Below, one piece after another: positions 7,979 to 14,474 of a DNA stretch of 28,127 bases. Source of the DNA: an uncultured Eubacterium sp. (GTDB lineage: Bacteria; Bacillota; Clostridia; Peptostreptococcales; Anaerovoracaceae); the NCBI GenBank assembly GCA_900551775.1, contig URXI01000019.1:1-28127 (forward strand), given 5' to 3'. Both the position numbers and the translations under genes were made by a program. Numbering within the stretch: position 1 is the first letter of the stretch; each line of letters starts with the position of its first letter. The notes beneath the pieces are model-generated. The model did not search any database and was not told the origin of the DNA. It saw only the letters and a list, made by a program, of their open reading frames with translations.

Positions 7979-8515
7979 CTATAGCTTTTTCAGTTTATAT
8001 TCTAAGTCATTGAGGCTGGCCCGCAGAGATGCGTCGATCAGCTTCCCGTCTACCAAAAGCTTGACGCCGCCCAGCAGGCTCTTGTCAATCTTGTTTTTCA
8101 GTTTGACCTTCTCCTTCAGCAGATTGCCTGCCTCCATCTCAAATTTCTCAATCTGCGCCTGGCTGAGAGGGACGGCTGAATAAATCTTGCCATAGGCCTC
8201 GCCTCTGTATTCATCCATCAATTTCAGATATTCCCTGACGATTCTATGATAATGAAGCATTCTGTCCTTATCTATCAGGATGTATAGAAAGGATAACACT
8301 TCTTCGCTGACCCTGCCCTGAAACACATTCCGAATCATGGTCTTCTTTTTGACCACAGGAATGGCAGGATTGCACAGCAAGCTGACATAATCCTCTTCCT
8401 TTTTCAATATGATATCGATCTGATCGATTTCTTCTTTGATTTCATCAATCTTGTCAAGTTCAACAGCTGCATCAAAGAGGGCCTTCCCATAAGTCATTGC
8501 TATCATTAACTCCAT
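7979..8515 (-). CDS. atpH: ATP synthase F1 delta subunit
   Basis: Delta (OSCP homologue) joins the peripheral stalk to the top of F1. The product has 178 residues, normal for the family. It shows the helical N-terminal domain (AMTYGKALFDAAVE, VSLLCNPAIPVVKKKTMI, LYILIDKDRM) and the C-terminal part with KLKNKIDKSLLGGVKLLVDGKLIDASLRASLNDL. It overlaps the end of atpF. Two starts are possible: the ATG at 8515, used here, or Met4 at 8506, which forms a TAATG stop-start with atpF and may be the coupled start. Confidence 0.94.
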   Translation of the reverse strand: MELMIAMTYGKALFDAAVELDKIDEIKEEIDQIDIILKKEEDYVSLLCNPAIPVVKKKTMIRNVFQGRVSEEVLSFLYILIDKDRMLHYHRIVREYLKLMDEYRGEAYGKIYSAVPLSQAQIEKFEMEAGNLLKEKVKLKNKIDKSLLGGVKLLVDGKLIDASLRASLNDLEYKLKKL

Positions 8516-9015
8516 GGCGTCTCACCGGCCTCCTTGATAATCTTGTTGATGATTTCTTCATGATTTTCAGGGGAAAGTTCTTTCTCCAGAATCTGTTCGG
8601 CAGCCATCATTGCCAGACTGCCCACTTCCTCCTGCAGCTCTTTCCTGGCGTTGTACTGCTCGCGCCTGATTTCCTTCTGCGAATGATCCATCAGGTTTCT
8701 CGCCTTTTCGTTGGCGCTGTCGATGATCTCCTTGGCCTGCACCTTGGCTTCATCTCTGGCTGCCTTGAGGATCTGTCTGCTCTCATTCTCTACACCAGCG
8801 ATTTTGGCCTCGTAGTTCTTTAGCTTCTCGTCTGCCAGCTTATTGACTTGATCCGCATTTTCCAGGGAACTCTTGATTGCATTTTCTCTGTCCATCATGA
8901 ACTTATGGACTTTCTCAAAGAAGAATACTTTCAGGACGATGAATAAAACGACGACGGTCACCAGGGAAAACAATAGATTCCAATCCAGCGCTAACAGCGA
9001 TTGATACATTTCCAC
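8506..9015 (-). CDS. atpF: ATP synthase Fo b subunit
   Basis: The b subunit is the membrane-anchored peripheral stalk. The product has 169 residues with one N-terminal transmembrane helix (LLFSLVTVVVLFIVLKVFFF, about 14-33) followed by a long charged coiled coil rich in Lys, Glu and Ala, as expected. The start appears to be GTG at 9015, nine bases after GGAGG. The internal ATG two codons later lies too far from the ribosome binding site. It lies 33 bases after atpE and overlaps atpH. Confidence 0.93.
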   Translation of the reverse strand: MEMYQSLLALDWNLLFSLVTVVVLFIVLKVFFFEKVHKFMMDRENAIKSSLENADQVNKLADEKLKNYEAKIAGVENESRQILKAARDEAKVQAKEIIDSANEKARNLMDHSQKEIRREQYNARKELQEEVGSLAMMAAEQILEKELSPENHEEIINKIIKEAGETPWS

Positions 9016-9048
9016 GTTTATCCGCCTCCTTCCGTGAGTTCTATCCTC

Positions 9049-9270
9049 TTAGAGTTTTGCCGTCATCATGATGGCGATGACAAAGGTCAGGACGCCGATG
9101 GTCTCCATGATGGCCATACCGACGATCATCGTGGTTCTGATCGCATTGCCGGCCTCCGGCTGCCTCGAAATACCTTCCAATCCTTTGCTCAGTCCCAGAC
9201 CCTGACCGATCGCGATACCTAACGCTGCAAGCCCCATTGCGATGCCTGCTCCTATTGCAATAATGCCCAT
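9049..9270 (-). CDS. atpE: ATP synthase Fo c subunit with Na+-type ligands
   Basis: This is the 73-residue hairpin of two transmembrane helices that forms the rotor ring. Helix 1 has the Gly/Ala-rich packing pattern (GAGIAMGLAALGIAIG), the loop is SRQPEAG, and helix 2 carries the ion-binding Glu56. Gln23 in helix 1 and Thr57 next to Glu56 align with Gln32 and Ser66 of the Ilyobacter tartaricus Na+ ring, and Ile54 with its Val63. This polar Q...E-S/T set is characteristic of sodium-coupled enzymes. Proton-type rings such as Bacillus lack it. The ion is therefore inferred to be Na+. A single copy is present, with GGAGGT upstream. Confidence 0.95.
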   Translation of the reverse strand: MGIIAIGAGIAMGLAALGIAIGQGLGLSKGLEGISRQPEAGNAIRTTMIVGMAIMETIGVLTFVIAIMMTAKL

Positions 9271-9284
9271 TTTTCTACCTCCAT

Positions 9285-10052
9285 TTATTTGTTCTCATTA
9301 TTTATTTGTTTTATCGTTTTATCTTCTGTATGAACTCTGGACGATACGCCTTCCATCGCCGACGCCAGGAATACCATGGTCAGCATCGTGAAGATGTAAG
9401 TCTGAATCGCCGGCTCAAAGATATCAAAGAAGCCGTTGAGGGGCAATACGGTAACAGCCCGCAGAAATGGAACATCTGTGAGCAAGCTGCTCAGGAATTC
9501 CATCAAGGTCATCCACAGGTCTACTACGATGACGCCTCCCAGAATATTTCCGAAAAGTCGCAGTGAAAGCGACACCGGCAAAGTGATATCTTCTAAAATT
9601 TTTAAGGGAAACATAAACGGATATGGATCGCACATCTCCCGTAATCTTCCTCTTACGCCCAGTTTCCTTATACTGTTGGCTTGAATCAGAATAAAAGTCA
9701 GACCAGATAAGGCAAAGGTTACATTCAGATCCGCCGTAATCGGCCGCAGGCCCAAAAGGCCCAGGGAACTGCCACAGACGATGAATGCAAAGATTGTTCC
9801 GATGTAAGGGGCAAAATGTTCATTTTCCTCTCCCATATTCTCTCGGGTATACTTGTATATCCATCCGACGATGGTTTCTGCTACGATTTGTTTCCCCTTT
9901 GGGACAGTTTTGAGGCCGCTTCCCAGCCAGATCCCCACTGCCGCTAAGATGACGGCGAGGATGAGTCCAAAGAGGGTACTCTCTGTAATCAGCAGTTTCC
10001 CATCTGCGAGACTGAGGATAATACGAGATCCCAGCTCGTCAATGTTTATCAT
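9285..10052 (-). CDS. atpB: ATP synthase Fo a subunit
   Basis: Subunit a provides the ion half-channels next to the c ring. The product has 255 residues with five to six transmembrane segments. The essential stator arginine is Arg165 within SLRLFGNILGG, and the last helices are DIFEPAIQTYIFTMLTMVFL. The ribosome binding site GGAGGG lies inside the end of the AtpI-like gene, one base before whose stop the initiation region begins. This gives tight coupling. The C-terminal tail is polar and short. Confidence 0.95.
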   Translation of the reverse strand: MINIDELGSRIILSLADGKLLITESTLFGLILAVILAAVGIWLGSGLKTVPKGKQIVAETIVGWIYKYTRENMGEENEHFAPYIGTIFAFIVCGSSLGLLGLRPITADLNVTFALSGLTFILIQANSIRKLGVRGRLREMCDPYPFMFPLKILEDITLPVSLSLRLFGNILGGVIVVDLWMTLMEFLSSLLTDVPFLRAVTVLPLNGFFDIFEPAIQTYIFTMLTMVFLASAMEGVSSRVHTEDKTIKQINNENK

Positions 10053-10053
10053 T

Positions 10054-10416
10054 CTATCCCTCCTTCACATATGTAATCACTGAAGCTGCAGTCAGGCCCA
10101 ATACGCCGAATCCGTATGCAGCCAGTGCCACGACATTCATTCTATAGCAAAGATATCCTGCTATCCCAAAAAATAAAAACCTCCCCATGTGAAGCAGGAA
10201 GGCCAACCATATTCGTTTTCCGTCTATAGCACAATCAATTACTTTTTCTAAAGCAATCAGATTAACGGTCACTGCACATATTCCCATTATTAAGCCTAGC
10301 GTAAATCTCCAGTCAAATCCAAGAACGAACAGAGAAAAGGCCTCACAAAGCAAACCGTAAACCACCATATAGAAGAAGATCTTCCTTTTTTCTCTTGTAA
10401 ACTTTTCCCTGTTCAT
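10054..10416 (-). CDS. atpI: AtpI-like membrane protein heading the ATP synthase operon
   Basis: The product has 120 residues with a basic N terminus (MNREKFTREKRKIFF) and four predicted transmembrane helices, the size and layout of AtpI / ATP synthase subunit I proteins. These assist c-ring assembly or Mg2+ supply and are normally the first gene of atp operons. Sequence conservation in this family is poor, so position is the strongest argument. GAGGTG is the ribosome binding site, ten bases before the ATG. That same site directly abuts a TATAAT, so a transcript from that promoter would lack it (see promoter entry). Confidence 0.8.
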   Translation of the reverse strand: MNREKFTREKRKIFFYMVVYGLLCEAFSLFVLGFDWRFTLGLIMGICAVTVNLIALEKVIDCAIDGKRIWLAFLLHMGRFLFFGIAGYLCYRMNVVALAAYGFGVLGLTAASVITYVKEG

Positions 10417-10431
10417 TTTGAACTACACCTC

Positions 10432-10459
10432 ATTATATGCTTTTTTTAAAAAATGTAAA
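10432..10459 (-). promoter_or_regulatory. Candidate promoter of the atp operon
   Basis: The minus strand carries TTTACA (10459-10454), 16 bases, then TATAAT (10437-10432). It is close to consensus, but the predicted start at about 10425 falls inside the ribosome binding site of the AtpI-like gene, leaving a leader of only 8-10 bases. No terminator separates rlmH from this point, so readthrough from walJ-rlmH may supply the leader. Confidence 0.4.
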
Positions 10460-10474
10460 TAGAACTTTAGTATA

Positions 10475-10954
10475 TTATTTGTGATATGTCTCATTTCGAA
10501 TTATTTTGAAACTTCTGTATAACTGTTCTAATAAGATGACCCTCATCATTTGATGGGGGAAAGTCATCTCGGAAAAGGACAGCTTGAAATCCGCCCGCTG
10601 GCTGACTGCTTCACTGAGACCCAGACTTCCGCCGATGACAAAGGCGAGATTGCTGATACCGTCAACTGCCAGTTTCTCTACTTTTTCCGCCAATTTTTCA
10701 GAAGACAGCATTTTCCCTTTCACTTCCAAAGTGACGACATACACACCGTCCCTGATCTTCTTGAGAATTTCTTCACCTTCTGCCTCTTTGACAGCCTGTT
10801 CTTCTGCCGGACCTGCCTTATCCGGCAGTCTGGATTCTTTCAGTTCCACAATTTCCAAATTGCAGTAGCTCCTCAACCGTTTTGAATATTCGCCGACAGC
10901 GTCTGTCCAATATCTTTCCTTTAGTTTTCCAACACATATGATAGAAATATTCAT
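10475..10954 (-). CDS. rlmH: 23S rRNA pseudouridine-1915 N3-methyltransferase
   Basis: RlmH is a SPOUT-class methyltransferase that modifies m3-pseudouridine 1915 in helix 69 of 23S rRNA in assembled ribosomes, using S-adenosylmethionine. The product has 159 residues, exactly family size. The N terminus MNISIICVGKLKERYW, the knot glycine loop FVIGGSLGLS at about 105-114 and the C-terminal FPHQMMRVILLEQLYRSFKI with NETYHK are textbook. It follows walJ after six bases. The walJ-rlmH pair is a common Firmicute arrangement. Confidence 0.97.
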   Translation of the reverse strand: MNISIICVGKLKERYWTDAVGEYSKRLRSYCNLEIVELKESRLPDKAGPAEEQAVKEAEGEEILKKIRDGVYVVTLEVKGKMLSSEKLAEKVEKLAVDGISNLAFVIGGSLGLSEAVSQRADFKLSFSEMTFPHQMMRVILLEQLYRSFKIIRNETYHK

Positions 10955-10960
10955 AAAATT

Positions 10961-11761
10961 TTACACTTCCACAAATGGACTTACCTGGTCCCTGTTCGCA
11001 ATATCCAATTTCAAATCCTTATCTATGTAAAAATCCTCTTCAAAGAGAATGTTTCTGATGGTCAGAAATGCCTGCCCCGGCGTATTGTTCTCTTTGCTCA
11101 GATGGGCGAGAACCACATGGGGAATCCTGTCGTGCTCTCTTTTTTTCAGCATCTGACAGAGGCAATAGCCCGCCGCCTCATTGGACAGATGTCCCTCATC
11201 TCCTAAGATTCTTCTCTTCAAAGGATATGGATATGCACCCATCTTCAAAATATTCACCTCGTGATTCGCCTCCAGGACAAGAAGGTCTGCCGTCTCCACT
11301 TGATGGAAGATTTCCTCGGAAACATATCCCGTATCAGTTACGATGGTGACCTGCCTTCCAGCGTGAGCAAAAGAATATCCCGTCGGTTCCGCCGCATCAT
11401 GGGAAAGGTGAAAAGGATTCACCTGGATATCCCCGATGTAAAAAGGTTCTTCCTTCAGTACGCCATAGGCTCTTTCCCCAGGTACTTTGTCCGCAATCTC
11501 TTTCAGGGTGCCCTCTGATGCATAAACCCTTGCGTTTGCAGCCTTTTTGCTCACCATGCGCAGGCTCCGCACATGGTCGATATGTTCGTGGGTGATGAGA
11601 ATGCCGTCAATTTCCTCCGGCTCGACGCCGCATTCCTCAAGACCTGCAAAGACCCGCTTCCCCGTAATTCCTACGTCCACCAATAACGTTGTATGTTCAC
11701 TTTTCACCATATAGCAGTTGCCGGAGCTGCTGCTGGCAAAAGAGCAGAATTTTAGTGCCAT
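10961..11761 (-). CDS. walJ: MBL-fold hydrolase of the WalJ/YycJ family
   Basis: The product has 266 residues. It starts with the family signature CSFASSSSGNCYMV, has the metallo-beta-lactamase metal motif THEHIDH at 57-63, a Thr/Asp-Thr-Gly-Tyr segment (VTDTGY) and the LEANHEV and LAHLSKENN segments that supply the remaining ligands. In Bacillus this protein (WalJ, formerly YycJ) is a 5'-3' DNA exonuclease-type enzyme linked to mismatch repair and to the WalRK locus. Here no walRK is attached. Two adjacent ATGs are possible (11764 and 11761). The second is four bases from GAGGTG, the first only one, so the second is chosen. It is probably the first gene of a walJ-rlmH transcript. Confidence 0.9.
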   Translation of the reverse strand: MALKFCSFASSSSGNCYMVKSEHTTLLVDVGITGKRVFAGLEECGVEPEEIDGILITHEHIDHVRSLRMVSKKAANARVYASEGTLKEIADKVPGERAYGVLKEEPFYIGDIQVNPFHLSHDAAEPTGYSFAHAGRQVTIVTDTGYVSEEIFHQVETADLLVLEANHEVNILKMGAYPYPLKRRILGDEGHLSNEAAGYCLCQMLKKREHDRIPHVVLAHLSKENNTPGQAFLTIRNILFEEDFYIDKDLKLDIANRDQVSPFVEV

Positions 11762-11804
11762 CATTCACCTCATATTTTTTTCTCTCGTTTTTATTAATGG
11801 ATTT

Positions 11805-11813
11805 ATTGTATCA
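11805..11813 (-). promoter_or_regulatory. Possible extended -10 promoter of walJ
   Basis: TGATACAAT on the minus strand matches the extended -10 pattern (TG-N-TACAAT). No good -35 lies at the right distance. It is about 40 bases upstream of the walJ start. Confidence 0.35.
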
Positions 11814-11864
11814 CAATTAAATACGAGGTTCCAGTCGTAAATGCTTCCGTTCTCAATCCGTTAT

Positions 11865-12087
11865 TCATATTGAAACGACAATCTCATTGAGCCCGTCGTG
11901 AAAAGGCACCCATCTCTCCCATTCACCTGCTTCTTTGAACGGTAGCGCTTCCCCGAAGTCTCGGAGAACAAACTCATTTTGCAAATCGACTAGTAAAAGC
12001 GCCATCTTCTTAGGATCAATCTTTGGTTCCTCGACCTCCCCCAATCGTCTCATAATACAAATTCAGATATTTGTCCTTCACTTTCAT
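11865..12087 (-). pseudogene. Remnant of an isochorismatase-family cysteine hydrolase gene (frameshifted and truncated)
   Basis: Reading from the ATG at 12087 gives MKVKDKYLNLYYETIG and then a stop. From a G run at about 12040 the next frame continues as EVEEPKIDPKKMALLLVDLQ, then NEFVLRDFG. The latter contains the beta-strand-1 motif LLLVDLQNEF with the catalytic Asp of the isochorismatase / nicotinamidase fold. Joined across a one-base shift in the G run, the two pieces make a natural N terminus. The sequence then ends at a stop at 11865, about 70 residues in, where the family needs roughly 180-220. The Lys and the catalytic Cys are absent. No proper ribosome binding site remains at the internal ATG at 12053. 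Both a frameshift and a 3' loss are therefore present. An intact-looking sigma-54 type promoter lies just upstream, suggesting relatively recent decay. Confidence 0.75.
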
Positions 12088-12127
12088 ACGTTCGGCCGCC
12101 CGTTTTTTGATATTGCTATTATTTTAT

Positions 12128-12145
12128 TGCGAGTCTCGTGCCAAA
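12128..12145 (-). promoter_or_regulatory. Sigma-54-like -24/-12 element before the isochorismatase remnant
   Basis: The minus strand reads TTTGGCACGAGACTCGCA. The -24 block TGGCACG is perfect, GG and GC are separated by exactly ten bases, and the -12 block is TCGCA instead of TTGCA. The predicted start near 12117 is about 30 bases before the remnant's ATG. Confidence 0.55.
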
Positions 12146-12256
12146 GCGGCAAATTTTTTAAATTATTTTGTTAAACCCCTTGTTGGTGTTGAAATTTTAA
12201 TACTTACTTGAATCGTTCTTTGCCTGACGCGCCGCTCCTGGCTCTGAACAACCATA

Positions 12257-12282
12257 GCTTCGTTACCCTTTCGTAACGAAGC
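12257..12282. repeat. Perfect 10-bp hairpin in non-coding DNA
   Basis: GCTTCGTTAC (12257-12266) and GTAACGAAGC (12273-12282) form a perfect stem with a 6-base loop. No T tract follows on either strand, so it is not an obvious terminator. It could be part of an RNA or a mobile-element end. Confidence 0.5.
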
Positions 12283-12374
12283 GCCAAAAAGAAATTGCCT
12301 TTCCGTAACAAATGGAGGGGTGCATTCATCATTGTCAAACTTATGGTTAGTGACCCACGTATCATTGACCAGAC

Positions 12375-12510
12375 ATTTGGGACATATATTTGGGACAGAC
12401 CTGACAGTCCTGGCAGTCCTTTTGGCAGACAGTCCTGGCAGTCCGCAATCGCCGACTTTGCAAAATATGTCCCGGACTTTTTTTCGGCTCTGCTCTTTTG
12501 CGGACTGCCA
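12375..12510. repeat. Cluster of short direct and inverted repeats in the 12.1-12.6 kb intergenic region
   Basis: ATTTGGGACA occurs at 12375 and 12388. GACAGTCCTGGCAGTCC occurs at 12403 and 12428 (25-base period). GGGACATAT at 12379 is inverted at 12465 (ATATGTCCC), and TGGCAGTCCG at 12436 is inverted at 12501. Together these can fold into nested stem-loops. No convincing gene overlaps: the frames here have no ribosome binding sites and odd composition. Outside this cluster and the hairpin at 12257 I see only AT-rich spacer in 12150-12600. Confidence 0.6.
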
Positions 12511-12604
12511 TGCAGCAACAGCAATATGTCAGATGGATCTCGTAATGAGAGCCGAATACAAAAAACCGAAATGCAATATCAGCCACAAAATTTTCCAATC
12601 TTTG

Positions 12605-12633
12605 TTGTACTTTTCGGTAAAATAAGGCATAAT
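12605..12633 (+). promoter_or_regulatory. Promoter of the RNase HI gene
   Basis: TTGTAC (12605-12610) and CATAAT (12628-12633) are separated by 17 bases. The start is predicted near 12640, about 28 bases before the ATG, with AAAGGGG as ribosome binding site. Confidence 0.6.
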
Positions 12634-12667
12634 AGATATGTTAAAAATTTCAACAAAGGGGAAAAAC

Positions 12668-13219
12668 ATGACGATTTTGAGAATTTATACAGATGGAGCC
12701 TGCGCGGGCAACCAGAGCAGCGAGAATGTCGGCGGATGGGGATCTATTTTAGAATTTGGAGAACACAAAAGAGAAATGTTCGGCGGAGAAGCGAATACTA
12801 CCAACAACCGCATGGAACTGACTGCAGTAATAGAAGCTTTTAAGGCATTGAATCAAGGTGGACAGACTGTAGAGGTGTTTACCGACAGCGCCTATGTCGC
12901 AAATTGTTTCAGAGAAAAATGGTATGAGAGCTGGGAAAAGAACAAATGGAAGAATGCTGCCAGGAAATCTGTGGAAAATCAAGAACTTTGGCGAGAATTA
13001 CTTGCATTAGTAAGGCAACATGATGTAAAATTCTATAGGGTAAAAGGCCATGTCAATCTGAACAGCAAATCAACAGATTTCGGCAAGCTTTATGAGAAAT
13101 TTATAAGTTGGAACGGCAGTCGTTTCACTTTTGAAGATTTTGAATATATAACCACCATGAATAATCGTGCCGATGAATTGGCAAACATGGGCATAGATCG
13201 AGTAAAAGGAGAGATGTAA
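12668..13219 (+). CDS. rnhA: Ribonuclease HI with an extended C-terminal insertion
   Basis: RNase HI cleaves the RNA strand of RNA-DNA hybrids with two metal ions. The product has 183 residues from the ATG at 12668, chosen for AAAGGGG upstream. An in-frame ATG at 12638 has no such site. The four catalytic acids are visible: Asp9 (YTDGACAGN), Glu50 (NNRMELTAV), Asp73 (FTDSAYV) and Asp169 (NNRADELAN). Between VKGHV (125-129) and the last Asp there are about 40 residues where typical enzymes have about 10. The added part contains STDFGKLYEKFISWNG and is aromatic rich. The upstream half is canonical, so activity is likely. The gene is followed after one base by the CofE-like gene, making a two-gene operon. 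Confidence 0.92.
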   Translation: MTILRIYTDGACAGNQSSENVGGWGSILEFGEHKREMFGGEANTTNNRMELTAVIEAFKALNQGGQTVEVFTDSAYVANCFREKWYESWEKNKWKNAARKSVENQELWRELLALVRQHDVKFYRVKGHVNLNSKSTDFGKLYEKFISWNGSRFTFEDFEYITTMNNRADELANMGIDRVKGEM

Positions 13220-13220
13220 C

Positions 13221-14411
13221 ATGGAAAGAAAAGTAGGAACTGTATCAAGAGGACTGAGAGCTCCTATCATAAAAGAGGGCGAGGATCTTTCGCAGATTGT
13301 CATTGACACTGTTATGGACGCTGCCAATTCCGGGGAGTTTACAATTCAGGATAGGGATATCCTGGCAATTACTGAATCTATATTGGCCAGATCACAAGCA
13401 AACTACGTTACTATAGAACAGATTGCTGCCGACGTGAAGGCGAAACTGGGTGGAGAAACCATCGGTGTCATCTTCCCAATTCTCAGCAGAAATAGATTTG
13501 CCATCTGCCTGCGTGGTATCGCAAAAGGGGCAAAAAAGGTGGTTTTAATGCTCAGCTATCCAGCCGACGAAGTGGGAAATCATCTGGTCGATTTGGATCT
13601 GTTGGATGCCAAAGGAATTAACCCGTATTCAGATGTCTTGTCTCAGGAAAAGTTCGAAGAACTTTTTGGTAAATCAAACCATACTTTTACGGGCATGGAT
13701 TACGTGAACTACTACAAGGGCATTATCGAAGAAGAAGGGGCCGAAGCAGAGGTCATCTTCTCCAATAATCCAAGAACGATTTTGGACTATGCGAAGAGAG
13801 TTCTGACTTGTGATATTCATACGAGAGTGAGAACAAAGAGACTGCTCAAAGAAGGCGGCGCAGAAATTGTCTGCGGCATGGACGACATATTGACAGCAAG
13901 CGTAGATGGCAGCGGCTACAATGACAAGTACGGGCTTTTGGGTTCCAACAAATCCACAGAAGATTCCGTTAAGCTATTCCCAATTCACTGCCAGGAATTT
14001 GTCGACGGCATTCAGAAGAAAATCAATATATTGACAGGCAAGACCATCGAGGTCATGGTCTATGGCGACGGCGCCTTCAAGGATCCTGTAGGCAAGATCT
14101 GGGAGCTGGCTGATCCCGTGGTTTCCCCAGGATATACAAAAGGGCTGGAAGGAACTCCAAATGAAGTAAAACTCAAATATCTGGCAGACAACGAATTCGC
14201 AGACCTCAAAGGCGAAGAACTACAGGCTGCAATCAGCGAGTACATAAAACACAAGGACGAAGAACTGGGTGATTCTATGGTCGCGCAGGGAACGACACCG
14301 AGAAGGCTCACCGACCTGATCGGCTCCTTATGCGACTTGACCAGCGGCAGCGGCGACAAAGGAACGCCGTTCATCTATATTCAAGGATATTTCGACAACT
14401 ATACAAAATAA
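13221..14411 (+). CDS. CofE-like protein (coenzyme F420-0:L-glutamate ligase family)
   Basis: The product has 396 residues. The N-terminal part (GTVSRGLRAPIIKEGEDLSQ, ITESILARSQANYVTIEQIA) and the central FSNNPRTILDYAKRVLTCDIHTRV, MVYGDGAFKDPVGKIWELADPVVSPG segments match the family named for CofE, which adds glutamate to F420-0 in archaea and actinobacteria. It is about 140 residues longer than archaeal CofE, and no other F420 gene is nearby. Clostridia do not generally make F420, so the true substrate is unknown. It may add an amino acid or phosphate-linked group to another compound. AGGAGA precedes the ATG, one base after the rnhA stop. A strong terminator follows. Confidence 0.75.
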   Translation: MERKVGTVSRGLRAPIIKEGEDLSQIVIDTVMDAANSGEFTIQDRDILAITESILARSQANYVTIEQIAADVKAKLGGETIGVIFPILSRNRFAICLRGIAKGAKKVVLMLSYPADEVGNHLVDLDLLDAKGINPYSDVLSQEKFEELFGKSNHTFTGMDYVNYYKGIIEEEGAEAEVIFSNNPRTILDYAKRVLTCDIHTRVRTKRLLKEGGAEIVCGMDDILTASVDGSGYNDKYGLLGSNKSTEDSVKLFPIHCQEFVDGIQKKINILTGKTIEVMVYGDGAFKDPVGKIWELADPVVSPGYTKGLEGTPNEVKLKYLADNEFADLKGEELQAAISEYIKHKDEELGDSMVAQGTTPRRLTDLIGSLCDLTSGSGDKGTPFIYIQGYFDNYTK

Positions 14412-14419
14412 GACCAGTC

Positions 14420-14448
14420 AAAAAGCTGTCCGCAATGGACAGCTTTTT
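14420..14448 (+). terminator. Terminator after the CofE-like gene
   Basis: The perfect stem AAAAAGCTGTCC / GGACAGCTTTTT (14420-14431, 14437-14448) has a 5-base loop. The A and T runs at its base make it functional in both directions, so it also serves the convergent AraC-type gene. Confidence 0.9.
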
Positions 14449-14474
14449 CAATTCCAGTATAATCTCTCAACGGT

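Noticed and set aside
12204..12524. 106-codon minus-strand open frame in the repeat island
   Set aside because: No ribosome binding site, low-complexity composition produced by the repeats and the hairpin, and no family resemblance.
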